Assembly: GCA_025357875.1 (NCBI GenBank)
Contig: JANYLK010000044.1
Span: 1 to 45,680, forward strand
DNA length: 45,680 bases
Origin: Granulicella sp.
Lineage (GTDB): Bacteria > Acidobacteriota > Terriglobia > Terriglobales > Acidobacteriaceae
Reading direction: 5' to 3'
The notes beneath the pieces are model-generated. The model ran no database searches and was not told the DNA's origin. It was given only the letters and a program-made list of their open reading frames with translations. This document shows positions 19,017 to 29,600 of the stretch, one piece after another; positions within the stretch are counted from its first letter, which is position 1; the number at the start of each line of letters is the position of its first letter. The position numbers and the translations under genes are program-made.

Positions 19017-20219
19017 ATGGATCAATCAACATTCAGCCGTCCGCTCGGGGCAGAAGCTGCCGCGATGAGGCTTTTGAGCGACCGCGAGGTTGCTGCGCGA
19101 CTCAGCCGCAGCCGGCGCGACTTTCTGCGTGATGCGGCAGGTGTCGCACTTGGCACCACATTCCTTGGCTCAAGCCACTTCCTGCGCGGGCAGACAGCTT
19201 TTAAAAAGCGAAAAGTGGTTGTCATTACGTTTGGAGGAGGTGCTCGGGATCAGGAGACATTCGCGCCGGAAGGGCAAGAGAACATCCCGTACATGCTAAA
19301 AGAGCTTGCTCCACGTTCTACCTTTTTTACGCAAGTAATCAACAACGGGATACTCGGTCACTATGTAGCCACGGCGAGTTTGGCGACCGGAGTGTATGAG
19401 ACCCTCAATAATTTCTCCGCAATTCCTCCGGAACACCCAACCGTGTTTGAATACTTCCGCAAGGATCTGAAACGACCGCCGTCGGACGCGTGGGTTGTGG
19501 CCCCCAGCAATGGGTTCAACCGGATTGGCGAGAGCGAATGCCGCTCGTATGGTCAGGGTATGGGGGCGCGGGTGATCCTGCCGAAGCATCTGCTGAATGC
19601 GGCTACATCCGGAAGTACTACCGACTACGATCATCTACTCCGCGACAACTACGAGACTCCGCTATACGCGCCGCAGATTGGTGGAGGCGAGTTCGAACTG
19701 CGGCAACTCGAGACCATCCTCAAGCTCTCCGTAGATGACTTCAAGGCGCATGCGCGGATGGCATCGAGTCCCGATGAACTATCGGTGTACATTGCAAAGC
19801 GCCTGATGAAGCAGGAATCGCCAAGCCTTCTTTGGATCACGATGCACGATATCGACATAGCTCACTCCGGGGCATACTCGCTCTATATTGATGCCATAAG
19901 GCGGACGGATCGTCTTTGCGCCGAGATGTGGAAAGCCATTGAAAGCGAGCCAGAATACGCTGGAAATACCACTCTCATTATTCTTCCTGACTTCGGGCGT
20001 GATGCCGATCAAGATCCCGGAGGCAACGGGTTTCAGCATCATCGCACCGGCGACCCGGCCTCTCGAACTACATGGATGATGGCGCTTGGCGCAGGCATAA
20101 AAGAGGGCGTGATATGTGACCGGCCGTTACAATCTATCGACCTAATCCCCAGCCTGGGAGCAATGATGGGATTCTCGGCTGCGCAATCCCAGGGCACGCC
20201 AATCAAGGAACTACGGTAA
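19017..20219 (+). CDS. Tat-exported alkaline-phosphatase-superfamily-like protein
   Basis: About 400 residues; the ATG at 19017 follows GAGGAG (a TTG at 19014 is the alternative). A Tat signal (RSRRDFLRDAAG, residues 31-42) predicts export of a folded protein. The body resembles the alkaline phosphatase/sulfatase superfamily. A first strand and loop (VVVITFGGGARDQETF, about 67-82) leads up to Thr81. A D-x-x-H metal pair is seen in DIDIAHSG (Asp280, His283), then LPDFGRDAD (Asp325) and FQHH (His341/342), and GAGIKEG typical of the C-terminal part. The first metal-binding Asp normally directly after strand one appears replaced by glycines, with Asp78 a possible substitute. It could therefore be a diverged hydrolase of phosphate or sulfate esters or a non-catalytic homologue. 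It is followed after 4 bases by the 402-residue gene. Confidence 0.65.
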   Translation: MDQSTFSRPLGAEAAAMRLLSDREVAARLSRSRRDFLRDAAGVALGTTFLGSSHFLRGQTAFKKRKVVVITFGGGARDQETFAPEGQENIPYMLKELAPRSTFFTQVINNGILGHYVATASLATGVYETLNNFSAIPPEHPTVFEYFRKDLKRPPSDAWVVAPSNGFNRIGESECRSYGQGMGARVILPKHLLNAATSGSTTDYDHLLRDNYETPLYAPQIGGGEFELRQLETILKLSVDDFKAHARMASSPDELSVYIAKRLMKQESPSLLWITMHDIDIAHSGAYSLYIDAIRRTDRLCAEMWKAIESEPEYAGNTTLIILPDFGRDADQDPGGNGFQHHRTGDPASRTTWMMALGAGIKEGVICDRPLQSIDLIPSLGAMMGFSAAQSQGTPIKELR

Positions 20220-20223
20220 TACG

Positions 20224-21432
20224 ATGCTGCCAAGCGGTCTAAAAGCCGAAAAGTTCGCCGCTTATCCTCCTGAAGCAAGGAGGCTGGCCACTGCGAACCT
20301 GCAGGCCTTGCAACAACTGCCTCTCAGCTTCGTCCCTGGGTTGCTGCGCGAACTGATTGATTACGATTTCAAATTTCCCACTGAGCGCGATTCGATCGAC
20401 AGGGAACTCATTAACCTGAGGGCGCTTTCGCCAAAAGAGATTCAAAGCTGGTTCGACGAATTTTCCAAACTTTCCCTCTCGTCAAAGCTGGAAACCTTTG
20501 ACTGGGTAAATTACCCATCTCAATTTGTCGAGCAAGAATCGGCGCACCTCTGGACTACCCATCAGCTGGATTCTTTTCGAAAGGCAGCAACGAATTACGG
20601 CGATCGGTTGCGCGCGGTATCCCCCGTCGTACCGCTTCCGATGCGTCGGCTTGGAATTGCAATTATCGGGCAAGGTGTAGACAAGTATGAGGGACAGCTT
20701 TTTCGCAACCTACGTAAGCACGGGACGTGCTTCCGCCAGCTGAACCCAGAGAACGGACTCGACCAACTGCTGGCGGCGGCCGCTGTTCGGGCAAAGGCTC
20801 ACCCCGTTCCATACGGACATTGGTACGTCGACGGAGGGCAACCTGCCGATCACGACCCGATCCTCACACTGGTGCAGTATCGAGCTCTTGAACCAGTGCG
20901 AAGCGCTCTGTTGACCTACATGGAGAAAGAAATCGCCCACCCCGGCATGGGACCGGAAGAGCTTCGCACCAGATTAGCCCGATTATTGCCAAGCGATCTC
21001 GGCATGGACAAAGCGGGAGACACGGTGCTTGACCGTTTTCAGGTCCGGCTGTTCACGGAGGGTTCCGGAACTCAGATCTTCAGCACAGCTTTTACCCAGT
21101 GGACTGCACGCGAATGTTTACGCCGAGCTCAGCCTCTTACTCTAGTTGTGCGTTACGCTCCTCGACAGCGGCAGAGGCCCATGAATGAGTTACTATCCAG
21201 CAGCCATGCCAATGGCGACCTCGATCCTACCGAATCTCTGATTGACGGAGACATGGGTGGCTACTATCAATGGATCAACCAGCAGCGGCTTCCGGGATCC
21301 GAGCAATCTTCGTTCCTGGTCTGGTTTGAAGGCCACGGAGAGGCCCTTGCGATTGGACCCTCTTTGCCCCGAGGCGCCGAGTCAAACTCGAATATAGATC
21401 TCGCGAAGCTACTCTCGCTGGCTCTTAGCTGA
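20224..21432 (+). CDS. Unrecognised 402-residue protein coupled to the AP-like gene
   Basis: I do not recognise this family. It has 402 residues and no signal peptide or membrane segment, so it is probably cytoplasmic. The N-terminal third is helical and charged (EARRLATANLQALQQLPLSF, LSPKEIQSWFDEFSKLSL). The middle contains HPVPYGHWYVDGG and MEKEIAHPGMGPEELRTRL. The C-terminal third has a conserved-looking block (FTEGSGTQIFSTAFTQWTAR, RYAPRQRQRPMNEL, GGYYQWINQQRLPG, FLVWFEGHGEALAIGPSLPR). The ATG starts only 4 bases after the AP-like stop, which implies translational coupling and a shared process. The clean codon structure and conserved-looking blocks support a real gene. Confidence 0.8.
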   Translation: MLPSGLKAEKFAAYPPEARRLATANLQALQQLPLSFVPGLLRELIDYDFKFPTERDSIDRELINLRALSPKEIQSWFDEFSKLSLSSKLETFDWVNYPSQFVEQESAHLWTTHQLDSFRKAATNYGDRLRAVSPVVPLPMRRLGIAIIGQGVDKYEGQLFRNLRKHGTCFRQLNPENGLDQLLAAAAVRAKAHPVPYGHWYVDGGQPADHDPILTLVQYRALEPVRSALLTYMEKEIAHPGMGPEELRTRLARLLPSDLGMDKAGDTVLDRFQVRLFTEGSGTQIFSTAFTQWTARECLRRAQPLTLVVRYAPRQRQRPMNELLSSSHANGDLDPTESLIDGDMGGYYQWINQQRLPGSEQSSFLVWFEGHGEALAIGPSLPRGAESNSNIDLAKLLSLALS

Positions 21433-21805
21433 AATTGGTTTGTCGGTAAATCCGCCTGCGGGAGATTGGCCAACCCACCTTACAGCAGCCTGCTGACATA
21501 CCCGTCGTCCGCGAGAAGCCTTACCTGATTGTCGAAAAGCGGAGCCACCGCATGGTTGTTGTGAACGTAAGTTTGAGTCCCGCCTCCGAGGTTCCTCGGA
21601 CACCGGTAGTCCGGTTTCATCGCATGATCACGGTCGCCCTGGATGACCTTGGTTAGATCACTCACGTGATCAATGATTAGGGCGAGGAAACCACGACCGG
21701 CCCTCGACGCAGGACACCGAGGCTCACCAAGTGTCCTGCACCATAGGAACTTGACGGAAATCAGCTCGGATTACCTACGTCTGAAGCTAAAGCGATCGCC
21801 TAAGT
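21433..21805. other. Intergenic stretch with a 9-bp hairpin and a short open frame
   Basis: 373 bases between the convergent 402-residue gene and glpF. A perfect 9-bp inverted repeat (GCAGGACAC at 21709-21717, GTGTCCTGC at 21731-21739) has no T-tract, so it is not an obvious terminator. A second inverted repeat (GATCAC, 4-base loop, GTGATC) lies near 21655-21670. A minus-strand frame from a GTG at 21665 to a stop at 21480 encodes 61 residues (including KPDYRCPRNLGGGTQTYVHN), and the frame stays open further upstream to about 21750. I do not recognise it; it may be the remnant of a larger gene. Confidence 0.35.
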
Positions 21806-22543
21806 TCAGACAACATGAAATAGGCGGATAAACGTCGCTGCAATCGCAGCGCCAATTACGGGACCAAACACCGGTACCCATGCATAGTCCCACTCCGACG
21901 ACTTCTTGCCTGGGATCGGAAGGATCGAGTGCGCCAGCCGGGGCGAGAAGTCGCGGGCCGGATTGATTGCATAACCTGTGCTTCCGCCGAGAGATAGGCC
22001 AATCGCCCAGACCAGACCTCCAAGGAGTAGAGGTCCCAATCCTGGTGCCAACCCGCCCGGTGCGATGCGGCGTGAGAAAAGAGCAGTTGAGACGAGGATC
22101 AGGACAAACGTCGCCAGTGCCTCACTGAAAAAGTTCCACCACGATGTGCGAATGGCAGCAGATGTGCAGAAGCACGCGAGTTTAGCACCAGCGTCTTCGG
22201 TAGCACCCCAATGCGGTTTGTAGTGCATCCAGACCAGGACCGCGCCGACGAATGCTCCGAGAAGCTGCGCTGGTATGTAAGTCAGCAAACGCGACGAGTC
22301 GCCAGTCATCATTACGGAGGCGACGGTGACAGCGGGGTTCAGATGCGCGTCCTTGTCCCCCAGAGCGATCGCAACGGCGACACCGGCGAACACAGCCAAG
22401 CCCCAGCCAGCCGTGATTGAAATCCAGCCGGCATTTTGCGCCTTTGATCGACTCAGAAGCGCGCCGGCAACTACGCCGTTGCCCAGAGTAATCAGAACCA
22501 TGGTGCCAAAGAATTCACCCCAAAATGCGTTGTTTAGATCCAC
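21806..22543 (-). CDS. glpF: Glycerol facilitator (MIP/aquaporin family)
   Basis: 245 residues with the six-helix MIP fold. The two half-helix signatures are HLNPAVTV (first third) and YAINPARDFSPR (second half). The Asp after the second NPAR is typical of glycerol facilitators rather than water-only aquaporins. It would let glycerol diffuse across the inner membrane. The start is a GTG at 22543, preceded by AGGAAGAAGG. It is the third gene of a leftward glpK-glpD-glpF operon, 27 bases after glpD. Uptake by GlpF, phosphorylation by GlpK and oxidation by GlpD form a complete route from glycerol to dihydroxyacetone phosphate. Confidence 0.95.
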   Translation of the reverse strand: MDLNNAFWGEFFGTMVLITLGNGVVAGALLSRSKAQNAGWISITAGWGLAVFAGVAVAIALGDKDAHLNPAVTVASVMMTGDSSRLLTYIPAQLLGAFVGAVLVWMHYKPHWGATEDAGAKLACFCTSAAIRTSWWNFFSEALATFVLILVSTALFSRRIAPGGLAPGLGPLLLGGLVWAIGLSLGGSTGYAINPARDFSPRLAHSILPIPGKKSSEWDYAWVPVFGPVIGAAIAATFIRLFHVV

Positions 22544-22570
22544 TCGTGCCTTCTTCCTGTGATGATCGTT

Positions 22571-24139
22571 TCAACTGGTAAAAAGGTAGCCGCGCGCGAC
22601 GGCGAGGAAGTTCTCCAGATCGCGAAGGCGAAAGGTCTCGTCGCGTTTCAATTCATTTGCGAGGATCCGAGAAACTTCCGGAGCAGCCTGTATTGCTGCT
22701 GCAGCGTTCAGAAATAGCGCTCGAGTTCGTCGCGAGAGAACATCTTCTGCAGTCCGCGCCTGCTCGTACCGCGCTGCCCAAATGACTTCCCTTTTGCGAT
22801 AAGGGAGCCGCGGATGCAGAGGCTCGTCCCACGCAGAATCCTCTGCACTCAGGGCTGTTATCTTCTCGAGGTCGCAACCATAGACGAGATCGGACTCATA
22901 GGTGTCTGACGACGGCTTTTCCTGCCAACCGTGAAGCTTGAGTTCTTTCGTGCGTGACGGCGCAGCGCGAAGGCCGGAGACTTTGACCGCCGCGGAGACA
23001 GCGTCCTCCCCCATCTTGCGATAGGTGGTCCACTTTCCTCCCATCACCGAAATCAGTCCACTCGGCGAACGCACGATTTCGTGGTCACGTGAAAGTTTTG
23101 ACGTCGCTCCGTTCCCTTTTCGCACGAGCGGCCGGAGTCCGGACCACATACTCAAGACATCGCTTGGTGCAATTGTTCGTCCAAGATACTTGCGAATGTG
23201 TTCTACCAGAAAGCTCTTTTCCGTAGCCTTGGCGCGGGGTTCAGTTGAGCTACTCGGCACGGCTTCGTCGGTCGTGCCAACAAGCACGTGTTCATGCCAG
23301 GGAATCGCGAAGAGCACTCTGCCATCGTCTGTCTTCGGAATCATGAGTGCATCAGCACCGGGCAGAAAGTCTCTTGTCAAGACGAAATGGGATCCCTGGC
23401 TCAGCGCCAGCGGAGTGGCATCCTCTGCACTATCCAATTGCAGCACGCGCTCAGTGAATGCTCCGGTTGCGTTGATCACGATGCGGGCAATAATGTCGAA
23501 GCGCTGCCCAGTTTCAGACTCCCGAACGACTACGCCTTCCGTCTTTCCATCACGTTTCAGAAAACCGGTTACCTCTGCATAATTCAGAGCAACGCCGGCT
23601 AGGTCTTCTAGTGTGCGCATCAAGGCAATAGCGTAGCGGGCATCGTCAAACTGGCCGTCGCCATAGAGTATCCCGGCCTTCAGTCCATCTCGCCGCAGAG
23701 TGGGCAGGCGTTGTGTGGTCTCGGCAACGGAAAGAAGCTCCGACTTGCCGAACGACAAGTTGCCCGAAAGCAATTCGTATAACTTAAGTCCGACGCCATA
23801 ATAGGGAATTGCGGAATAACTAAACACAGGTACAACGAAGTTCAATTTATGCACGATGTGTGGGGCATTCCGCAGCATGTATCCCCGCTCCCGGAGTGCG
23901 TCAAGGACTAACGTAAGGTTGAACTGCTCGAGATATCGCACTCCACCGTGGACCAACTTGGTACTGCGGCTGGATGTGCCCTGGCCAAAATCATTACGCT
24001 CGAGCAGCAGTGTGCGCAGTCCTCTCGAAGCAGCTTCGACGGCTGTGCCGAGGCCCGTCGCACCACCTCCGATGACAACGACGTCCCACTTCTGGCCGCC
24101 TCCGAGCGTTTTAAGGCGCTCGCTTCGATCGAGGCTCAT
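22571..24139 (-). CDS. glpD: Aerobic glycerol-3-phosphate dehydrogenase (FAD)
   Basis: 522 residues from the ATG at 24139, whose ATG overlaps the TGA of glpK in an ATGA arrangement. An in-frame TTG at 24151 would add four residues and is less likely. The N-terminal FAD-binding Rossmann motif is [20 protein letters not shown], followed by [20 protein letters not shown], the classic GlpD signature. The C-terminal part carries [16 protein letters not shown]. The enzyme oxidises sn-glycerol 3-phosphate to dihydroxyacetone phosphate at the inner membrane and passes electrons to quinone. The length is normal. Tight coupling to glpK supports one operon. Confidence 0.96.
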   Translation of the reverse strand: MSLDRSERLKTLGGGQKWDVVVIGGGATGLGTAVEAASRGLRTLLLERNDFGQGTSSRSTKLVHGGVRYLEQFNLTLVLDALRERGYMLRNAPHIVHKLNFVVPVFSYSAIPYYGVGLKLYELLSGNLSFGKSELLSVAETTQRLPTLRRDGLKAGILYGDGQFDDARYAIALMRTLEDLAGVALNYAEVTGFLKRDGKTEGVVVRESETGQRFDIIARIVINATGAFTERVLQLDSAEDATPLALSQGSHFVLTRDFLPGADALMIPKTDDGRVLFAIPWHEHVLVGTTDEAVPSSSTEPRAKATEKSFLVEHIRKYLGRTIAPSDVLSMWSGLRPLVRKGNGATSKLSRDHEIVRSPSGLISVMGGKWTTYRKMGEDAVSAAVKVSGLRAAPSRTKELKLHGWQEKPSSDTYESDLVYGCDLEKITALSAEDSAWDEPLHPRLPYRKREVIWAARYEQARTAEDVLSRRTRALFLNAAAAIQAAPEVSRILANELKRDETFRLRDLENFLAVARGYLFTS

Positions 24140-25647
24140 TCGCGGTCCCAATCGCGCACCCGGTCGAGCGCCTTATGCCAACGCGCATTCTTTTTCTCTC
24201 GATCTTCTAAGCTCGTCTTCGGGCTGAATGTGCTCCCTATACTCCACTGGCTTGCGATTGTCGCCCCATCAGGCCAGTATCCGACGGCGAGACCAGCGAG
24301 ATAGGCTGCGCCAAGCGCCGTTGCTTCCAGATTCTCCGGGCGGACAACATTTACGCCAAGTACATCGGCTTGCATCTGCATCAGCATGTTATTCGCCGAA
24401 GCGCCTCCGTCTACCCGCAATTCGGCGAGTGCAAGGCCTGAGTCTGCTTGCATCGCTGTCAGTACATCCATCACTTGTAGAGCGATGCCCTCGAGCGCGG
24501 CCCGTGCGATGTGCGCGCGATTTGTTCCGCGCGTCATTCCCATTAGAGCCCCTCTCGCATATTGGTCCCAGTGCGGCGCGCCAAGGCCTGAGAATGCCGG
24601 CACCAGTACGACGCCCCCCGAGTCAGCCACTGACTCCGCGAGCGCTTCCACGTCGGCCGAGGTGCGAATGATCTGCAACTCGTCTCGTAGCCACTGCACC
24701 ACAGCGCCGCCCATCAGCATGCTGCCTTCCAGTGCGTACTCGACCTTGCCGTCAATCCCGCAGGCCACGGTAGTAAGTAATTTGTGTTTCGACCGCACCG
24801 GTTTGTCACCGATGTTGAGCAACATGAAACACCCAGTACCAAAAGTGCACTTCACCATCCCTGGTTTGATACACATCTGTCCAAAGAGAGCCGCTTGTTG
24901 GTCGCCTGCAATTCCCGCGATAGGAACGCCGTCGAGCAGACCTTCAGTCTTTGCGCAGACCCCACTGGAAGGCACGATCTCCGGCAACATGGAACGTGGA
25001 ATATTGAGGAGTTGCAGAAGCTCGTTGTCCCAATTCAGTGTGTGCAGGTTGAATAGCATGGTGCGGGACGCGTTGGTGGGATCGGTGACATGACGCTTAC
25101 CATTGGTGAGTTTCCAGATCAGCCATGAGTCCATGGTTCCGAAGGCGAGTTCGCCACGCAGTGCACTCTCACGCGCCCCGGCAACGTTGTCGAGCAGCCA
25201 GCAAATCTTGCTTCCGGAAAAGTAGGCATCCGGCTGCAGTCCGGTTTTGCTGGCGATTATTTCGGTATAGCCATCGCGATCGAGCGCCTCACAGAAATCC
25301 GCCGTACGCCGGTCTTGCCAAACGATGGCATTGTAGATCGGCTCTCCCGTCTTGCGATTCCAGACAAGCGTCGTCTCTCTCTGGTTCGTAATGCCGACGG
25401 CAGCAATGTCTTGAGAGGATAGATTCGCTGCGCCCAATGCTTCGCTGGCCGACCCTATTTGCGAGGACCATATCTCCATTGGGTCGTGTTCCACCCAGCC
25501 CGGGTTGGGGAATATTTGTGGGAACTCACGCTGAGCGATGGATTTGACGCAACCCAGCCGATCGACGACCATGGCGCGCGAACTGGTGGTCCCTTGATCA
25601 AGTGCAAGCACGAAACGCTCGTTTTCCAAGATAGCCTCTCGTTTCAT
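24136..25647 (-). CDS. glpK: Glycerol kinase
   Basis: 503 residues of FGGY-family kinase. The N-terminal phosphate-binding motif [16 protein letters not shown], the [13 protein letters not shown] block, [29 protein letters not shown] and [13 protein letters not shown] are all intact, and the length matches GlpK. It phosphorylates glycerol with ATP to glycerol 3-phosphate, trapping it in the cytoplasm. It is the first gene of the glpK-glpD-glpF operon and its stop overlaps the glpD start. No Shine-Dalgarno is obvious at the ATG at 25647. No GlpR-type regulator is encoded nearby, so control is probably distal. Confidence 0.96.
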   Translation of the reverse strand: MKREAILENERFVLALDQGTTSSRAMVVDRLGCVKSIAQREFPQIFPNPGWVEHDPMEIWSSQIGSASEALGAANLSSQDIAAVGITNQRETTLVWNRKTGEPIYNAIVWQDRRTADFCEALDRDGYTEIIASKTGLQPDAYFSGSKICWLLDNVAGARESALRGELAFGTMDSWLIWKLTNGKRHVTDPTNASRTMLFNLHTLNWDNELLQLLNIPRSMLPEIVPSSGVCAKTEGLLDGVPIAGIAGDQQAALFGQMCIKPGMVKCTFGTGCFMLLNIGDKPVRSKHKLLTTVACGIDGKVEYALEGSMLMGGAVVQWLRDELQIIRTSADVEALAESVADSGGVVLVPAFSGLGAPHWDQYARGALMGMTRGTNRAHIARAALEGIALQVMDVLTAMQADSGLALAELRVDGGASANNMLMQMQADVLGVNVVRPENLEATALGAAYLAGLAVGYWPDGATIASQWSIGSTFSPKTSLEDREKKNARWHKALDRVRDWDRE

Positions 25648-25938
25648 GTCAGGGAATTCGCGAGCGTTAATGATGACTAGGTTCGACGCACATATTACCT
25701 TGGGCTCGATGTGAAGAAAAAGTTAGCAAGCTGATCTATCGCTGTCAAGAGGTTCCCACATCCGTGGTCGCACCTCTGTCACATCAGCGGTCTGCATGGA
25801 TTGGTCGTACTTTGGCAATGCTCGTGAAAATTCATTTATGGTGGGCATCGGTTTCAGAATTAAAGCTTGCCTGCTCATTGGAATTGGCTAAAGGCTCCCG
25901 CATGGAGAGGACACACGAGGATTACATCGCATCTTTTA
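25648..25938. other. Upstream region of the glycerol operon, no gene seen
   Basis: About 290 bases between glpK and the MFS remnant, which read outward. It should contain the leftward glp promoter, but I see no strong promoter hexamers, operator palindrome or RNA structure in it. Confidence 0.4.
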
Positions 25939-26536
25939 GGAAGCACGACGGTAGGAACTCTACGGGGATTTCTGTTCGGGTTTTGACACCGTGGTAATTT
26001 CCGGTACGACTGGGCAGCTTTCGAGTCTATTTCACCTAAATTCCACCATACTTGGATTGACGGTTTCGATCGCTTTGTGGGGAACGGTCGTCGGGTGCCT
26101 GATAGCCGGGGTGATGGGGCAACAGATGGGCGGGAGGAATGCATTGCGCATAATGGCGATGATGTACATCGTCTCAGCCATGGGTTGCGCAGCTGCATGG
26201 AGCTGGCCGTCGTTGATGATCTTCCGGTTTATCGGTGGTCTTGGAATTGGCGGATCATCCGTGTCGGGCCCCGTCTGCATCGCAGAACTAGCCCCGGCGC
26301 ATGGCGTGGGCGGCTTGTAGGTTTTCCAGATCCGCATTCTGTTGGCCTCCCTGTCCAACTACATCATCTTCGGCATGGGGCTGGGCGCAACCGAAGGGCG
26401 TTGGGAACTGGGGATAGCAGGGCTTCCGACGATCATATTTCTGGCGCTGCCCTTCTCTATTCCACAGAGTTCACGGTGGTTAATCGCGCGAGGGCGCTGG
26501 GGCGAAGTTGGGACTGCTGCGGTTGTAAGGCCGTAG
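25939..26536 (+). pseudogene. Decayed sugar-porter MFS transporter fragment
   Basis: Three frames must be stitched to read an MFS sugar porter. GFLFGF ends at a TTTT run (25981-25984); dropping one T continues as DTVVISGTTGQLSSLFHLN, the usual start of TM1 and the following loop. That frame continues through TM2-TM4 (LWGTVVGCLIAGVMGQQMGG, FIGGLGIGGSSV) to ELAPA near 26297. It then shifts to WRGRLVGF, and shifts again near 26324 to FQIRILLASLSNYIIFG and IPQSSRWLIARGRW. The expected second half (TM7-12) is absent; reading ends at 26536. Lost frames and truncation make it non-functional. It lies directly next to the GC-rich receptor gene, possibly at the edge of an insertion. Confidence 0.85.
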
Positions 26537-26614
26537 ACAGCTTGTAGTTGCGGGCCTTCGCGGTTGGTAGTGAGGGCGTGCAATCCAAGCGGACGGACAC
26601 GCGTTCCTCAGCGA

Positions 26615-29600
26615 TCAGAAGGATAGCCTTGCACCGAACTGGAACTGCCGGGGGTCGGAGGCAGCGGTCTCCTGACCGGCGGCAGTGTAGAGCAGGTTTA
26701 CGTCCAGCGTATTGTTTTTATTAATAAGGTTGAAGACGTCGGCCGTGACTTGCAGCGATAGGTCGTGTGCGAACGTGAATGCCTTGGCGAAGCGCAGATC
26801 AGTAAACACGGTCGCAGGCTTGGTGGCGACGTTTCGCCCCAGCGTTCCGTTGAAATAGCCGCTGCCAATGCCGGAATTGTCCGGCGCATCGATGTAGCAG
26901 GGTAGATTGAAGGCCCCGGTGGGCGAGTATTTCGATAGCACAGGACTGGTGCCGCAGCTGGTCGGACCGCTGCTAGGTGCGACAGCGTTGGGGCGGTCGG
27001 TGAGAGGATCGAAGTCAAAGTTGGTGTCCTTGCCTGTAAGGACGTTGAAGGGGCGGCCGGAGGATATCTCGAAGATCGGGGCGACCGTAACTTCCGAGAA
27101 GACGCTCGGGATGAAGCCTGTGCCACCGACGCGGCCCGAGTTATAGACTCCGGATAGGACGAAGCGGCCGCGCTGATCGAAGGCGGAATTGCTGCGCTCG
27201 GCGTTGGGATTAAAGTTGTTCTGCGGAGCGTCGGACGTGGAGACGACATCGGTGGAATCGTCGATAGCGTGCGACCAGGTGTAGCTGAGCAGGAACTCGT
27301 ATTTGGAGGAGAAACGCTTTCTAAGGTTCACGCTGAGGCCGTTGTAGCTGGATGTCCCGCTGGTCATGTTCGGGGACATGTCGCCGAAAGGCACGGGTAG
27401 TCCAACGCCAAGGCCATCCGCTGTTGCCACCTGGGTGGCAAGGGCCACGCACTGGCCTGCACCCTGGCTGACGAGGAACGGCGCAAGCGAGGCGTTCAGG
27501 CCCGACCGCCGGAAGAAATTGAGCAGTGGCGGCGCTACGTAGGGGCCGCTGGGACCGAGGCCGCAGGGAATGGTGCCGCTAGCTGTAGCGACCGTAAGAG
27601 GATTCGATGTACCGCTGGCTACGGCGGTTTTTGGAGTGCCCGGCAGGACGGATGCGGTTCCGGCTTTGACGGCCGCGACGGCGTTGCGCCAGTTGGCGAC
27701 CAGCAGCGACGGATTGACGGGGTTGACGTTGATGGGACGGTTGAGATGTCGGCCGCCAGTAGAGTTGAAGGCGATGTTCAGGGAAAGGTTGTGGCCGAGA
27801 TCTTGCTCGATCCCGAAGGATATCTGCTGCACATACGGGGTGACGTAGTGGAGATCCGCTGGCAGGCCGGACGGCAGGATGGCGAGCGGAAAACCGGAGG
27901 AAAGGAAGTTCTGATTGACGAAGACGGAGGCAGGGTTGTTGGGATCGAACCGCTGCTGGCCGGGCTGGTAATTCAGGTCTGCGATGGGTAGGCAATTGGC
28001 GTTCGAAAGCGCACCCTGGAAGGTGTTGGTCGCGTTCAGGTTCAGGGGACTGATGGTACTGGCCGCAGTGCAGGGCGCTCCGCCAGCGAGGATGACTAAG
28101 GGGACCGAGTAGGAATTAAAGATGCTGGACTGCGACTCGAGATTTCCAGGGGCTCGGTCATAAAATATGCCGTAGTTGGCGCGGACTACGGTCCTGCCGT
28201 CCCCACGGGGGTTGTAGGCGATACCAACCCGCGGCGCAAAGTTGGTGTCCCGCAGGCGAATACCCTCGCGAACGGCATAGGCTCGCTCGGCCGCATTGGT
28301 GTTGGCATTGAGTGCGTCATTGGTCGGAAAGGCCTCCACGTCGTAGCGGATACCTGCATTGAGCGTGAGCTTCCTGGTTATGCGCCAACTGTCCTGCAGG
28401 AAGGCTCCGAGAACCTTTAACTCGTATTTAAATTGGGTAATGCCGATGCCTTGCGCGAAGGACTGGGGGATGCCGAGGCCGTATGCCTGGATGGGTGAGA
28501 AAGCGGGCAGACCGGCCAGCTGGGATGAGACGTCTGTCGCGTTAAGGCCGGCGAAGGTGTAGTCGCCTCCGCCGTAGAGCTGTCCCTGCTTCAAATTGAT
28601 AGGAATGTAGCGGAGGTCGATGCCGGTGCTCAAGGTGTGGGATCCGCGGGTATAGGTGAAGTTGTCTTGAAGCTGAGTCTGGTCCTCGATGCGGTCGACC
28701 ACAGAGAAAGGGGTTTTGCCGAAATAGGCGAAGCCGGGGATATTGACCGCAACACCACTACCACCCGGCGAGGACGAGTTAGCAAATCGAACTGGATGGC
28801 GGGCGAACTGAATGTGGAGTTCATTAACCTTATTTGGGCCATGGACGGCGGTGTGCTGACCCACGATGGAGTAGTCGTGGTAGGTTTGCGTCGCAGTGCG
28901 AGAAAAAGAGTTTTCGCCTAGATTCTGGTTTGCGGCGCTCTCCTGAATGCCGCTGATAAAGCTTGGGCTGACACTGCCACGGAGCATGAGTTGCTGGTTT
29001 TTGGTGAGCTTGTGGTCCAGACGTAGCGAATAAATCTCGGTCTTCTCCGAGATCGGAAAGTTCCCGACGAGGCCGCCAAGTGCAGTGAAGGAGGCGGGCG
29101 TCACCTGACCCGAGGTGACGAACCTGTTTGCGCCGATGGTGGGCTGAAGGAAGGCGGGATTCTTGCCCGTAAGAGCGAGCGAAGAGCTGGAGCCGACCAG
29201 AGCGACATATTGCTGAATCCCGGGAGTGGTGGCCGGTACAGCCGTAAGGAAGGACTTCTGTTGGGCGGTCCCCTGGACGGATAATGTGCCCGCGGGAGCC
29301 CCGTAAAACCTGCTGACATCGATGCTAGCTAGGTTGAAATTATTCCTGCCGATAACGGAGAAGCCAGTCTCCTGTCGGCGAGTTATTTCGGTTGCGAAGA
29401 AGTAAAAGGTTTTGTCCGGCTTAATGGCTCCGCCCACGGTAAAACCGGCTTGCACGCGGGTATACGCGGGCTGGGAGACAGTGCTGAACGGGTTTGTTGC
29501 CTGGATATACCTATTGCGGAGAAAGCCAAACGCGCTGGTGTGCGTGGCATTGGCTCCGGATTTGGTGACGATATTGACGACCCCACCGGCAGCGCGGCCG

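Noticed and set aside
21709..21739. Rho-independent terminator for the 402-residue gene or glpF
   Set aside because: The 9-bp stem is perfect but no T-tract follows on either strand and it is far from the stop codon of the former and upstream of neither gene's end in a useful position.
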